Below the pieces are notes generated by a model. It did no database searches, was not told where the DNA came from, and saw nothing but the letters and a program-made list of their open reading frames with translations. A stretch of DNA of 18,855 bases from an uncultured Moraxella sp. (GTDB taxonomy: Bacteria; Pseudomonadota; Gammaproteobacteria; Pseudomonadales; Moraxellaceae): positions 1-18,855 of the forward strand of contig CALJUC010000118.1 of assembly GCA_937975585.1 (NCBI GenBank), read 5' to 3'. Each line of letters starts with the position of its first letter. Position 1 is the stretch's first letter. A program made the translations under genes and the position numbers. Below, one piece after another: positions 1 through 7,284 of the stretch.

Positions 1-97
1 TACACGTAGTACAGCAAGCGAATTTGACAAAGATAGTGTGTTTTTGGGGAAAGGTTTTACGAATTTTTATCCGATTTGATAGTGTAAAAGGTCAGCG

Positions 98-1405
98 ATG
101 CAGCGGCAATTGATACAACTTTGGCGTTATTTACCGGTGCGATTGCTGGTTGGTTGGTTGGTGATTGTTCTGTTACCAGCCATGTGGCGTTGGACAGGGC
201 GTTTGGTGTCGGGTACATTGATTGAAACTCAGTCGAATGCGATGCTGCTTGCGACATTGGGCGTGGTGCTCGCCACTTTGGGGCTCAATCGCTTGACCCA
301 GTTTCCGGGACAGCGTTCAGTCGCCTATATCGTGCCGACCTTGATTGGGGTGGCGGTGATTTTGGCCGCGATTATTATTGTGTTTCGTTTGCCCTATTCG
401 CTGTACTATCTGACCTTTGCTGGACTGTTCGGTTCGGTGTTTTTTTTCGTGTCGTATTTACTTGAAAGGAAGGCATATCAGCCGTATTTGGCCTATATTC
501 CGTTAGGGCACTGCCAAAACTTTGAGCAATTACTGCCAAAATCTGATATGTCCGAAGATGTGCGCCAAGATATCAATCAAATCAAATGGTTGCGCCTTGA
601 GCAGCCATCTTTAACACCTGAGCAAAACCAAGATATTCAAGCGATTGTTGCGGATTTGTCTTCGCCACAGCTTGATAAAGACTGGCAGCAGTTTTTGACG
701 GAGCAAACGCTACAAGGTCGCCCCGTTTATAATAATCGTCAAGTGTATGAATCACTCACAGGGCGCTTAGCGATTCATCATTTATATGAAAATGACTTGG
801 GTTCATTGTTACCCTCACAAACTTACCTTTGGTTTAAGCAAGTACTTGATAGTATTGCGGTATTATTAACGGCACCGATTATATTGCCGATTTGTTTGCT
901 GACAGCGATTGCGATTCGACTAGAAAGTCCGGGTAAGGTTATCTTTGTCCAAGAGCGGGTCGGTCAAGGTGGTCGCTTGTTTAAGATTTATAAATTTCGC
1001 AGTATGCGCTTTGATGCCGAAAAACATGGCGCGCAACTGGCGCAACAAAATGATGCCCGTATTACCCGTGTTGGTAAGTTTATCCGTAAGACACGGATTG
1101 ATGAATTACCGCAGTTTATCAATGTGTTAAAGGGCGATATGAGTTTGATCGGCCCACGCCCTGAGCAGTTGGGCTTTGTCAAAGAATTTGAAAAAACCAT
1201 TCCATTTTATAATTATCGTCATATTGTCAAGCCGGGTATTTCGGGTTGGGCGCAAGTCACCCAAGGCTATGCCAGTAACGAAGATGAAACCGCGTTAAAG
1301 GTGCAATACGATTTTTATTATATCAAACATATTTCGTTTGCCCTTGATGTTCTGATTGTATTAAAAACCATTCAAACCATGCTGACTGGCTTTGGTGCGC
1401 GCTAA
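98..1405 (+). CDS. Polyprenyl-phosphate sugar-1-phosphate transferase (WcaJ/WbaP-type initiating enzyme)
   Basis: 435 aa inner-membrane enzyme. The family moves a sugar-1-phosphate from a UDP-sugar to undecaprenyl phosphate, the first step of Wzx-dependent capsule, O-antigen or O-glycan synthesis. The N-terminal part has about four hydrophobic segments (roughly residues 13-30, 47-64, 76-96, 102-121). A soluble stretch of about 120 residues follows, then a further membrane segment (about 248-273) leading into the catalytic bacterial sugar transferase domain. Family signatures are all present: KFRSM at 299-303, the Asp-Glu pair D335/E336 in RKTRIDELPQ (330-339), GPRPE at 352-356 and PGISGWAQV at 379-387, so the enzyme should be active. 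The middle region is shorter and less regular than the CoA-binding-like domain of the long members. The start ATG follows AAAAGG at 86-91. The sugar specificity cannot be read from sequence; pseB begins 43 bases downstream. Confidence 0.9.
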   Translation: MQRQLIQLWRYLPVRLLVGWLVIVLLPAMWRWTGRLVSGTLIETQSNAMLLATLGVVLATLGLNRLTQFPGQRSVAYIVPTLIGVAVILAAIIIVFRLPYSLYYLTFAGLFGSVFFFVSYLLERKAYQPYLAYIPLGHCQNFEQLLPKSDMSEDVRQDINQIKWLRLEQPSLTPEQNQDIQAIVADLSSPQLDKDWQQFLTEQTLQGRPVYNNRQVYESLTGRLAIHHLYENDLGSLLPSQTYLWFKQVLDSIAVLLTAPIILPICLLTAIAIRLESPGKVIFVQERVGQGGRLFKIYKFRSMRFDAEKHGAQLAQQNDARITRVGKFIRKTRIDELPQFINVLKGDMSLIGPRPEQLGFVKEFEKTIPFYNYRHIVKPGISGWAQVTQGYASNEDETALKVQYDFYYIKHISFALDVLIVLKTIQTMLTGFGAR

Positions 1406-1448
1406 TTGATGCGCTAAACAAGTCAAAAAGGTGGGTTAGGAGACTGTT

Positions 1449-2447
1449 ATGTTAGAAAATTCAACGATTTTAATCACGGGTGGTACGGGCTCATTTGGTC
1501 ATACCTTTGTCCCCATGACCTTGGCAAAATATAACCCGAAAAAACTGATTATCTTTTCACGTGATGAGATGAAACAGTGGGAAATGGCCAAGCTATACCA
1601 AAACGACAAACGTGTGCGTTTTTTCATCGGTGATGTGCGTGATAAAGACCGTCTATATCGTGCGCTTGATGGGGTTGATTATGTGGTGCACGCGGCGGCG
1701 ACAAAGATTGTACCAACCGCAGAATACAACCCATTTGAGTGTGTCAAAACCAATATCAATGGCGCGATGAACGTGATTGATGCCTGTATCGACAAAGGGG
1801 TAAAAGGCGTTGTCGCGCTTTCAACCGATAAGGCTTCAAGCCCAGCCAATCTGTATGGTGCCACTAAACTAGCGTCAGACAAACTATTTGTCGCCGGTAA
1901 TGCGTATTCAGGTGAACATGGTACCAAGTTTTCTGTGGTGCGTTATGGGAATGTCATGGGCTCGCGTGGCTCGGTGATTCCATTTTTTATGTCGATCAAA
2001 GACAAAGGCGTGTTGCCAATTACAGACCCGCGCATGACGCGTTTTATGATTTCGCTTGAGCAAGGCGTGGAATTGGTATGGCACGCGTTTGACGATATGG
2101 TGGGCGGTGAGATTTATGTCAAAAAAATCCCATCGATGACCATGCCGGATTTGGCGACAGCCGTCTGTGCAGAATGCCGTCAAGAAACCATCGGTATCCG
2201 TCCGGGCGAAAAACTGCATGAGCAAATGATTAGCGCGGAAGACTCCTACTATACTTATGAGTACCCTGAGCATTATAAAATTTTGCCTGCGATTAACGGT
2301 TGGTGTGATTCACCTGAGCGTATCAAAGATGGCGTGAAAGTGCCGGAAGGCTTTGTGTATGCCAGTGACAACAATCGTGAATGGATGAGCGTGGATGAGT
2401 TGCGCGCTTGGATGGAAGCCAATCAAGCCAAAATCGGTAAAATCTAA
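1449..2447 (+). CDS. pseB: UDP-N-acetylglucosamine 4,6-dehydratase (inverting)
   Basis: 332 aa cytoplasmic enzyme, the first step of pseudaminic acid synthesis. It dehydrates and C5-epimerises UDP-GlcNAc to UDP-2-acetamido-2,6-dideoxy-beta-L-arabino-hexos-4-ulose. It is an extended short-chain dehydrogenase: the nucleotide-binding glycine motif TGGTGSFG is at 10-17, and STDKA (125-129) with YGATK (136-140) supplies the Asp-Lys and Tyr residues. Their spacing, K128 to Y136, matches the FlaA1/PseB catalytic set of Helicobacter. GNVMGSRGSVIPFF and the PGEKLHEQMIS segment are also typical. The length fits soluble PseB and not the membrane-bound WbpM type. A good Shine-Dalgarno AGGAG (1438-1442) lies 6 bases before the ATG. 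The immediate neighbour pseC uses its product, which supports the pseudaminic rather than legionaminic route. Confidence 0.95.
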   Translation: MLENSTILITGGTGSFGHTFVPMTLAKYNPKKLIIFSRDEMKQWEMAKLYQNDKRVRFFIGDVRDKDRLYRALDGVDYVVHAAATKIVPTAEYNPFECVKTNINGAMNVIDACIDKGVKGVVALSTDKASSPANLYGATKLASDKLFVAGNAYSGEHGTKFSVVRYGNVMGSRGSVIPFFMSIKDKGVLPITDPRMTRFMISLEQGVELVWHAFDDMVGGEIYVKKIPSMTMPDLATAVCAECRQETIGIRPGEKLHEQMISAEDSYYTYEYPEHYKILPAINGWCDSPERIKDGVKVPEGFVYASDNNREWMSVDELRAWMEANQAKIGKI

Positions 2448-2481
2448 CCGGATAGATAGCGATAAAAAAGAGAATATAGCT

Positions 2482-3639
2482 ATGATACCTTACGGACGCC
2501 AACATATTACCCAAGCAGATATTGATGCTGTCGTGGATGTCTTAAAATCACCGTTTTTGACCCAAGGCAGTCAAGTACCCGCATTTGAGCAAGCGATTGC
2601 GAGCTATACGGGCGCAAGCTATGGTGTGGCAGTCAATAGTGCAACTTCGGCACTGCATATTGCTTGTTTGGCATTGGGGCTTGGGCAAGGCGACTGGCTA
2701 TGGACGGTGCCGAATACCTTTGTCGCTTCAGCGAACTGTGGCTTATATTGCGGTGCGCAAGTCGATTTTGTGGATATCGACCCTGTGACACTCAATATGT
2801 CCGTGGATGCGTTAAGCAAAAAATTGGCCTTGGCGAAAGCTGAAAATCGTCTACCTAAAGTGGTGATTCCGGTGCATTTTTCGGGTGAACCATGTGATAT
2901 GGCAGCGATTCATGCCTTGTCACAGCAATATGGTTTTGCCATTATCGAAGATGCTTCACATGCCATCGGTAGTAAGTATCAAGGCAAGCCTATTGGTAAC
3001 GGTGAATACAGTGATATTACCGTATTTAGTTTTCACCCTGTCAAAATCATCACCACGGCAGAGGGCGGACTTGCCACGACCAATCGTGCTGATTTAGCGG
3101 AAAAAATGCAGCTATTACGCAGTCATGGCGTGACTCGTGATACTAATCTGATGACACAAGCTAGTGAAGGTGGTTGGTACTACCAACAGGTGGATTTGGG
3201 CTTTAATTACCGGATGACTGAGCTACAGGCGGCACTGGGTGTGAGTCAAATGACGCTACTCGATACCTTCATTGCGCGTCGCCATCAGTTAGCAAAGCGT
3301 TATGATGAACTGCTAAAAGATTTACCGATTATCTTACCAACGCGTCATCCTGAGAATGGTTCTGCACTGCATTTGTACCCGATTCAAATCAAAGCTGATA
3401 GCGGTAAAACCCGCAAACAAGTATTTGACCATCTTCGTGCCAATGATATCGGGGTCAATGTGCATTATATTCCGGTGCATACCCAACCGTACTATCAAGC
3501 GATGGGATTTGCTACCGGTGATTTTCCAAATAGCGAAGCCTATTATCAAGCGGCCATTAGCTTGCCCTTGTACTATGACTTGACCGAAGCGGAACAAGAC
3601 ACCGTTGTAGCCGTATTAACCCAAGCCTTCATGGGGTAA
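2482..3639 (+). CDS. pseC: UDP-4-amino-4,6-dideoxy-N-acetyl-beta-L-altrosamine transaminase
   Basis: 385 aa PLP-dependent aminotransferase of the DegT/DnrJ/EryC1/StrS family. It aminates C4 of the PseB product, with glutamate as the usual amino donor. NSATSAL (52-58) fits the phosphate-binding loop and EDASHAIG (156-163) carries the Asp that contacts the pyridine nitrogen. K188 in SFHPVKIITTAEGG is the expected Schiff-base lysine. The C-terminal segments NVHYIPVHTQPYY and SLPLYYDLTE are usual for PseC. The reading frame is open back to 2395, but I place the start at the ATG at 2482: it gives the normal PseC N-terminus MIPYGRQ and avoids overlap with pseB. A weak AAGAGA lies 8 bases upstream. 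The gap to pseB is 34 bases and to pseF 2 bases, so the three are very likely co-transcribed. Confidence 0.95.
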   Translation: MIPYGRQHITQADIDAVVDVLKSPFLTQGSQVPAFEQAIASYTGASYGVAVNSATSALHIACLALGLGQGDWLWTVPNTFVASANCGLYCGAQVDFVDIDPVTLNMSVDALSKKLALAKAENRLPKVVIPVHFSGEPCDMAAIHALSQQYGFAIIEDASHAIGSKYQGKPIGNGEYSDITVFSFHPVKIITTAEGGLATTNRADLAEKMQLLRSHGVTRDTNLMTQASEGGWYYQQVDLGFNYRMTELQAALGVSQMTLLDTFIARRHQLAKRYDELLKDLPIILPTRHPENGSALHLYPIQIKADSGKTRKQVFDHLRANDIGVNVHYIPVHTQPYYQAMGFATGDFPNSEAYYQAAISLPLYYDLTEAEQDTVVAVLTQAFMG

Positions 3640-3641
3640 AG

Positions 3642-4337
3642 ATGGTTATGAACGTCTGTATTATCCCAGCGCGTGGTGGCAGTAAGCGCATTCCGCGTAA
3701 AAATATCAAAGACTTTAACGGCAAACCAATGCTTGCCTATGCCATCGACACCGCCAAACAAACAGGGTTGTTCGAGCGTATTGTCGTCTCAACCGATGAT
3801 ACAGAAATTGCTGAAATAGCCGAGCAGTTTGGCGCAAGTGTGCTTTGGCGACCTGATGAACTGGCAAATGATTATGCCACAACGGTTGCCGTGATTCGTC
3901 ACGCAATTGAAACGTTAGACCTAGCATCGGCTATGGTTTGCTGTGTGTATCCTTGTACCCCGTTATTGACCAGTGAGCAATTAAGTGATGGGCTTCAAAA
4001 GCTCACCCAAGCGCAGCAATCGGGCAGGCAAGCCAAGTTTTGTTTTCCGGTGCTTGAATTTGCGTCAGTGATTTTCCGGGGATTGCAGCTTGATGAACAG
4101 GGGTTGGTATCAACGATTTTTGCCGCCACTGAGCAGCAACGTACCCAAGACTTGCGCCATGCGTATTATGATGCAGGGCAGTTTTATTGGGGACAGGCGG
4201 CTGATTGGCTTACGCTGGATTCGATTCACAACCATGGCATAGCATTACCATTACCTAAGCATAGCGTGGTTGATATCGACGATGAAATGGACTGGCAATT
4301 TGCTGAGCAGTTGTACCAGTTGCGCTTTAGTTTTTAA
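3642..4337 (+). CDS. pseF: Pseudaminic acid cytidylyltransferase (CMP-Pse synthetase)
   Basis: 231 aa cytoplasmic nucleotidyltransferase of the NeuA/KdsB-like fold. It activates pseudaminic acid with CTP to CMP-pseudaminic acid, the donor for the transferase. The N-terminal CTP-binding signature PARGGSKRIPRKN is at residues 9-21. The C-terminal DIDDEMDW (211-218) supplies the acidic metal site found in CMP-nonulosonate synthetases. The first residues read MVMN, so translation could start at 3642 or at the in-frame ATG at 3648. Family members usually begin MNI or MNV, and the GGGG just upstream does not decide between them. Although its reaction is the last of the six, the gene lies third in the operon, as in many Pse clusters. 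It starts 2 bases after pseC. CMP-legionaminate synthetases are the nearest alternative, but the linked pseB, pseC and pseG argue for Pse. Confidence 0.93.
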   Translation: MVMNVCIIPARGGSKRIPRKNIKDFNGKPMLAYAIDTAKQTGLFERIVVSTDDTEIAEIAEQFGASVLWRPDELANDYATTVAVIRHAIETLDLASAMVCCVYPCTPLLTSEQLSDGLQKLTQAQQSGRQAKFCFPVLEFASVIFRGLQLDEQGLVSTIFAATEQQRTQDLRHAYYDAGQFYWGQAADWLTLDSIHNHGIALPLPKHSVVDIDDEMDWQFAEQLYQLRFSF

Positions 4338-4343
4338 GCAAGA

Positions 4344-4369
4344 TTTAATCGCTAACTACTTAGCGTAAA
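4344..4369 (+). other. Intergenic hairpin between pseF and pseGH
   Basis: CGCTAA (4350-4355) and TTAGCG (4360-4365) form a perfect 6-bp stem with a 4-base loop. The stem extends through TTTA (4344-4347) and TAAA (4366-4369) if two bases bulge out. No T-tract follows, so it is not a standard intrinsic terminator. It could be an mRNA-processing or stabilising hairpin, or a protein-binding dyad. It lies in the 74-base gap that breaks the otherwise tight spacing of the first pse genes. Confidence 0.4.
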
Positions 4370-4411
4370 GTCAATCAGACAGTAATTCTTTGTGAAAGGA
4401 CAGTATCAATC

Positions 4412-6055
4412 GTGAATATTGTGATTCGTTCAGATGCTAGTTTAGTGATGGGTAGTGGTCATGTCATGCGCTGTCTGACCTTGGCGCATCGCTTGCGTGA
4501 ACAAGGCCATAGTATTCATTTTATCTGTCGAGAACAATCGGGGCATTTAGCCGATGCGATTGCCAAGCAAGGGTTTGCCGTGACCTTGTTGTCCGCCAGA
4601 ACGTGTAGCAACTTCGCCAAGTCTTTTGCGCATAGTCAGTGGCTCGGTATGAGTGAAAACGATGACTTTGCCGATTGTGCGCCTTTGCTGCAATCATTAC
4701 AACCGGATTGGCTAATTATCGACCACTATGCCATTAGCCGGACTTGGCAAGGCCTTGCCAAGCAATTATTACCGCATGTCAAAATCCTAGTCATTGATGA
4801 TTTGGCCGATCGACCGCATTTGGCCGATATACTACTGGATCAAACCTTTGGCCGTCAGCCTCAAGATTATCAAGGGCGTGTTCCCAGCCATTGCCGCTTG
4901 TTATTAGGCACACGTTATGCCTTGCTCCGTGATGAATTTGGCCAGTGGCGTGAGATAAGTTTACGCCGCCGCCAACAAGCCAATTTTGCTGTCAAAAATA
5001 TTTTGGTCAATTTGGGTGGTGTGGATAACGACAATGTGACCTTGGCGGTATTGCGCAGTCTTACTGCTGTGGTCAAGTCTGATATGCAGATGACTGAGAT
5101 TAAGGTAATAGTGGTCATGGGGGCAACCGCGCCACATATCGCCAGTGTGCAAGCATTTGCTGCCAGTGCGCCTTATACGTGTCAGGTTGTCGTCAATGCC
5201 AATAATATGGCGGAACTCATGGCAAATGCTGATATTGCGATTGGGGCGGCCGGCAGTACGACTTGGGAGCGCTGTGCCTTAGGGCTACCGATGGTGCTAT
5301 TGGTACTTGCGGACAATCAACGATTTATCGCTGAGGCACTAACCCAAGCAAAACTGGTTACGGCCAGTGATGATATTAGTCAACTATCACAGCAATTACC
5401 CATTGCGTTTAAGCAGCTACAAGCTAATCTGTCTAGATTTAGTAAAAAAATCGCCCAAACCGTTGATGGCAAGGGCGCAACGCGTGTTGCTAATCATTTA
5501 GGATTGACTGGCAAAACTGTGCAAGTGCGTAAGGCTACATTTAATGATGTGGTGCAAGTATGGCAATGGCGCAATCACCCTGATGTACGACAATATATGT
5601 TTGGGCAAGATGAAATTGCACTGGCAGACCATGAAAAATGGTTTACGCGTCAGTTAACATTGTCAAATGTGACCTTGCTCATATTTGAGGTCAATCATGC
5701 GCCGATGGGCTTTGTGAATTTTACCTGTCCCACCATTGATAAATATCAAACGTTAAATAATCACGCACAGCCGAAAGATACCGCCAGTTGGGGATTTTAT
5801 CTCGCACCAAATAGCCCAAAAGGGCAAGGTTTAGGTTACTTGTTGGGCGTATTGGCGATTAGTTATATGTTCAGTCAACCCAACCCTGTAAAAGCGATAT
5901 CAGCACAGGTGCTCGACTACAATAGCGCGTCATTGGCATTGCACCGTAAATTAGGCTTTCAAGAAACCGGTATGTTAAAGCAGCATTTTGCGGTCGCTGA
6001 TAAAACGTATGATGTGGTTGAATTTGAATTATCAGCGGATAATTTTTTGTACTAA
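4412..6055 (+). CDS. pseG-pseH: Fused PseG UDP-sugar hydrolase and PseH N-acetyltransferase
   Basis: 547 aa protein joining two usually separate pseudaminic acid enzymes. Residues 1 to about 365 are PseG, a GT-B-fold hydrolase that releases UDP from UDP-2,4-diacetamido-2,4,6-trideoxy-beta-L-altropyranose. The opening RSDAS...GSGHVMRC motif (6-21) includes H17, matching the catalytic His reported for Campylobacter PseG. IGAAGSTTWERCALGLP (277-293) is the UDP-binding region. Residues from about 370 are a GNAT acetyltransferase (PseH), which acetylates the C4 amine using acetyl-CoA. VRKATFNDVVQVWQWRN (372-388) is a typical start, SPKGQGLGYLL (468-478) is the acetyl-CoA loop, and DYNSASLALHRKLGF (502-516) closes the domain. 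No stop codon or frameshift interrupts the junction. The start is GTG, 11 bases after GAAAGGA. PseH acts just before PseG, so fusion could channel the intermediate. The acyl group is inferred to be acetyl. Confidence 0.93.
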   Translation: MNIVIRSDASLVMGSGHVMRCLTLAHRLREQGHSIHFICREQSGHLADAIAKQGFAVTLLSARTCSNFAKSFAHSQWLGMSENDDFADCAPLLQSLQPDWLIIDHYAISRTWQGLAKQLLPHVKILVIDDLADRPHLADILLDQTFGRQPQDYQGRVPSHCRLLLGTRYALLRDEFGQWREISLRRRQQANFAVKNILVNLGGVDNDNVTLAVLRSLTAVVKSDMQMTEIKVIVVMGATAPHIASVQAFAASAPYTCQVVVNANNMAELMANADIAIGAAGSTTWERCALGLPMVLLVLADNQRFIAEALTQAKLVTASDDISQLSQQLPIAFKQLQANLSRFSKKIAQTVDGKGATRVANHLGLTGKTVQVRKATFNDVVQVWQWRNHPDVRQYMFGQDEIALADHEKWFTRQLTLSNVTLLIFEVNHAPMGFVNFTCPTIDKYQTLNNHAQPKDTASWGFYLAPNSPKGQGLGYLLGVLAISYMFSQPNPVKAISAQVLDYNSASLALHRKLGFQETGMLKQHFAVADKTYDVVEFELSADNFLY

Positions 6056-6085
6056 ATTGCTGTCAGCTGTTAGTACCAAATCCTT

Positions 6086-6091
6086 TATAAT
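6086..6091 (+). promoter_or_regulatory. Possible internal promoter -10 before pseI
   Basis: A perfect TATAAT sits in the 80-base gap upstream of pseI, about 45 bases before its ATG. I see no convincing -35 hexamer at 16-18 bases spacing, so this is only a candidate for an internal promoter. pseI also has no clear Shine-Dalgarno, the only feature before the ATG being an A-rich stretch near 6119-6124. Confidence 0.3.
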
Positions 6092-6135
6092 GTGGTATTC
6101 ATCCAATATTTTCCCCTATAAAAAGTCCGTTCACT

Positions 6136-7188
6136 ATGAGTAATCAATTTAATATCAATCATCGTCCCATTGGCCTAGATTTTTCCCCATACATCATTGC
6201 CGAAATGTCTGCCAACCACAATGGCGATATCAATAACGCCTATAAAATCATTGACATGGCAAAAGCCTGTGGCGCAGACGCGGTCAAAATGCAGACCTAT
6301 ACGCCTGATACGATTACCCTAAACAGCAACGCGCCTGATTTTCAGATTCACGGCGGATTGTGGGATGGTCGTACTTTGTATGACCTATACCAAGAAGCCT
6401 ATACACCGTGGGACTGGCATAAGCCATTGTTCGATTATGCGCGTAGCAAAGACATTACCATGTTTAGCTCACCGTTCGACTTTACCGCCGTGGATTTGCT
6501 CGAAGATTTGAACGCCCCTGCCTACAAAATCGCGTCGTTTGAAGCAGTGGACTTACCATTAATCAAATACGTTGCCAGTACCGGCAAGCCGATGATTATC
6601 TCAACCGGTATGGCAGACAGTGACGAGATTGCTGAGGCAGTTGCGGCCGCACGCGAGGGTGGGTGTAGTCAGTTGGCGTTATTACATTGTGTCAGTGGTT
6701 ATCCAGCGCCCGCAGGTGATTATAACTTGCGTACGATTTTGGATATGCAAACCCGTTACGGTGTGCCAGTGGGCTTGTCGGACCATACGTTAGACAATAC
6801 CACGGCGGTAAGTAGTGTGGCATTGGGCGCGTGTATTATCGAAAAACACGTCACGCTTGACCGCAATGGTGGCGGGGCAGATGACAGTTTTTCGCTGGAA
6901 GCCGATGAGTTGATGGCCTTGTGTCGTGATAGCAAGACTGCATGGCAAGCACTGGGACAAGTGGATTATGGCCGCAAATCGAGTGAAATCGGTAATGCGC
7001 AATTTCGCCGTTCACTATACTTTGTCAAGGATATGCAGGCAGGCGAGGTGATTACCCCTGAGCATATCCGCAGTGTGCGCCCAGGCTTTGGCTTAGCGCC
7101 CAAGTTTTATGATGCGCTGATCGGTAAAAAAGTCAAATCGAACATTGAAGCCAATACACCGACATCATGGGAAAAAATTGGTTCTTAA
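6136..7188 (+). CDS. pseI: Pseudaminic acid synthase
   Basis: 350 aa cytoplasmic NeuB-family enzyme. It condenses 2,4-diacetamido-2,4,6-trideoxy-L-altrose with phosphoenolpyruvate to give pseudaminic acid, using a divalent metal. The N-terminal TIM barrel shows SANHNG (25-30), VKMQTYTPDT (50-59), HCVSGYPAP (184-192), GLSDHT (213-218) and EKHVTLD (236-242), which include the expected metal and substrate residues. The C-terminal part from about 285 is the antifreeze-like SAF domain that closes over the active site (RRSLYFVKDM...GEVITPEHIRSVRPGFGL). The length matches PseI. Sialic or legionaminic acid synthases are close relatives; the assignment to Pse rests on the neighbours and on general resemblance. 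Gaps of 80 bases before and 96 bases after suggest looser coupling than elsewhere in the locus. Confidence 0.93.
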   Translation: MSNQFNINHRPIGLDFSPYIIAEMSANHNGDINNAYKIIDMAKACGADAVKMQTYTPDTITLNSNAPDFQIHGGLWDGRTLYDLYQEAYTPWDWHKPLFDYARSKDITMFSSPFDFTAVDLLEDLNAPAYKIASFEAVDLPLIKYVASTGKPMIISTGMADSDEIAEAVAAAREGGCSQLALLHCVSGYPAPAGDYNLRTILDMQTRYGVPVGLSDHTLDNTTAVSSVALGACIIEKHVTLDRNGGGADDSFSLEADELMALCRDSKTAWQALGQVDYGRKSSEIGNAQFRRSLYFVKDMQAGEVITPEHIRSVRPGFGLAPKFYDALIGKKVKSNIEANTPTSWEKIGS

Positions 7189-7284
7189 AGCGAGGTAGGG
7201 GTTTTTAATCGTTCATCTCTTTCCACTTTTTTATAGCCAAGTTAAAAAGACGATACTGGGTGTGACAACTTACAAGCTAACTAC

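Noticed and set aside
24..52. TTGACA (24-29) as a promoter -35 for the glycan locus
   Set aside because: The hexamer is perfect, but 17 bases downstream the sequence is GGGAAA and no acceptable -10 is found at 16-18 bases. The true promoter may lie before the window.
2395..2481. Upstream extension of pseC by 29 residues
   Set aside because: It overlaps the end of pseB by 53 bases, has no resemblance to PseC N-termini, and the ATG at 2482 gives the usual MIPYGRQ start.
1449..7188. Legionaminic or sialic acid pathway instead of pseudaminic
   Set aside because: The inverting PseB-type dehydratase, the PseG signature (GSGHVMRC) rather than a NeuC/LegG epimerase-hydrolase, and the gene order all indicate pseudaminic acid.
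7226..7249. AT-rich dyad CTTTTT/AAAAAG between pseI and wzx as a terminator
   Set aside because: The stem is only A-T pairs apart from one G-C, has a bulge, and is not followed by a T-tract. It is probably chance in an AT-rich spacer.
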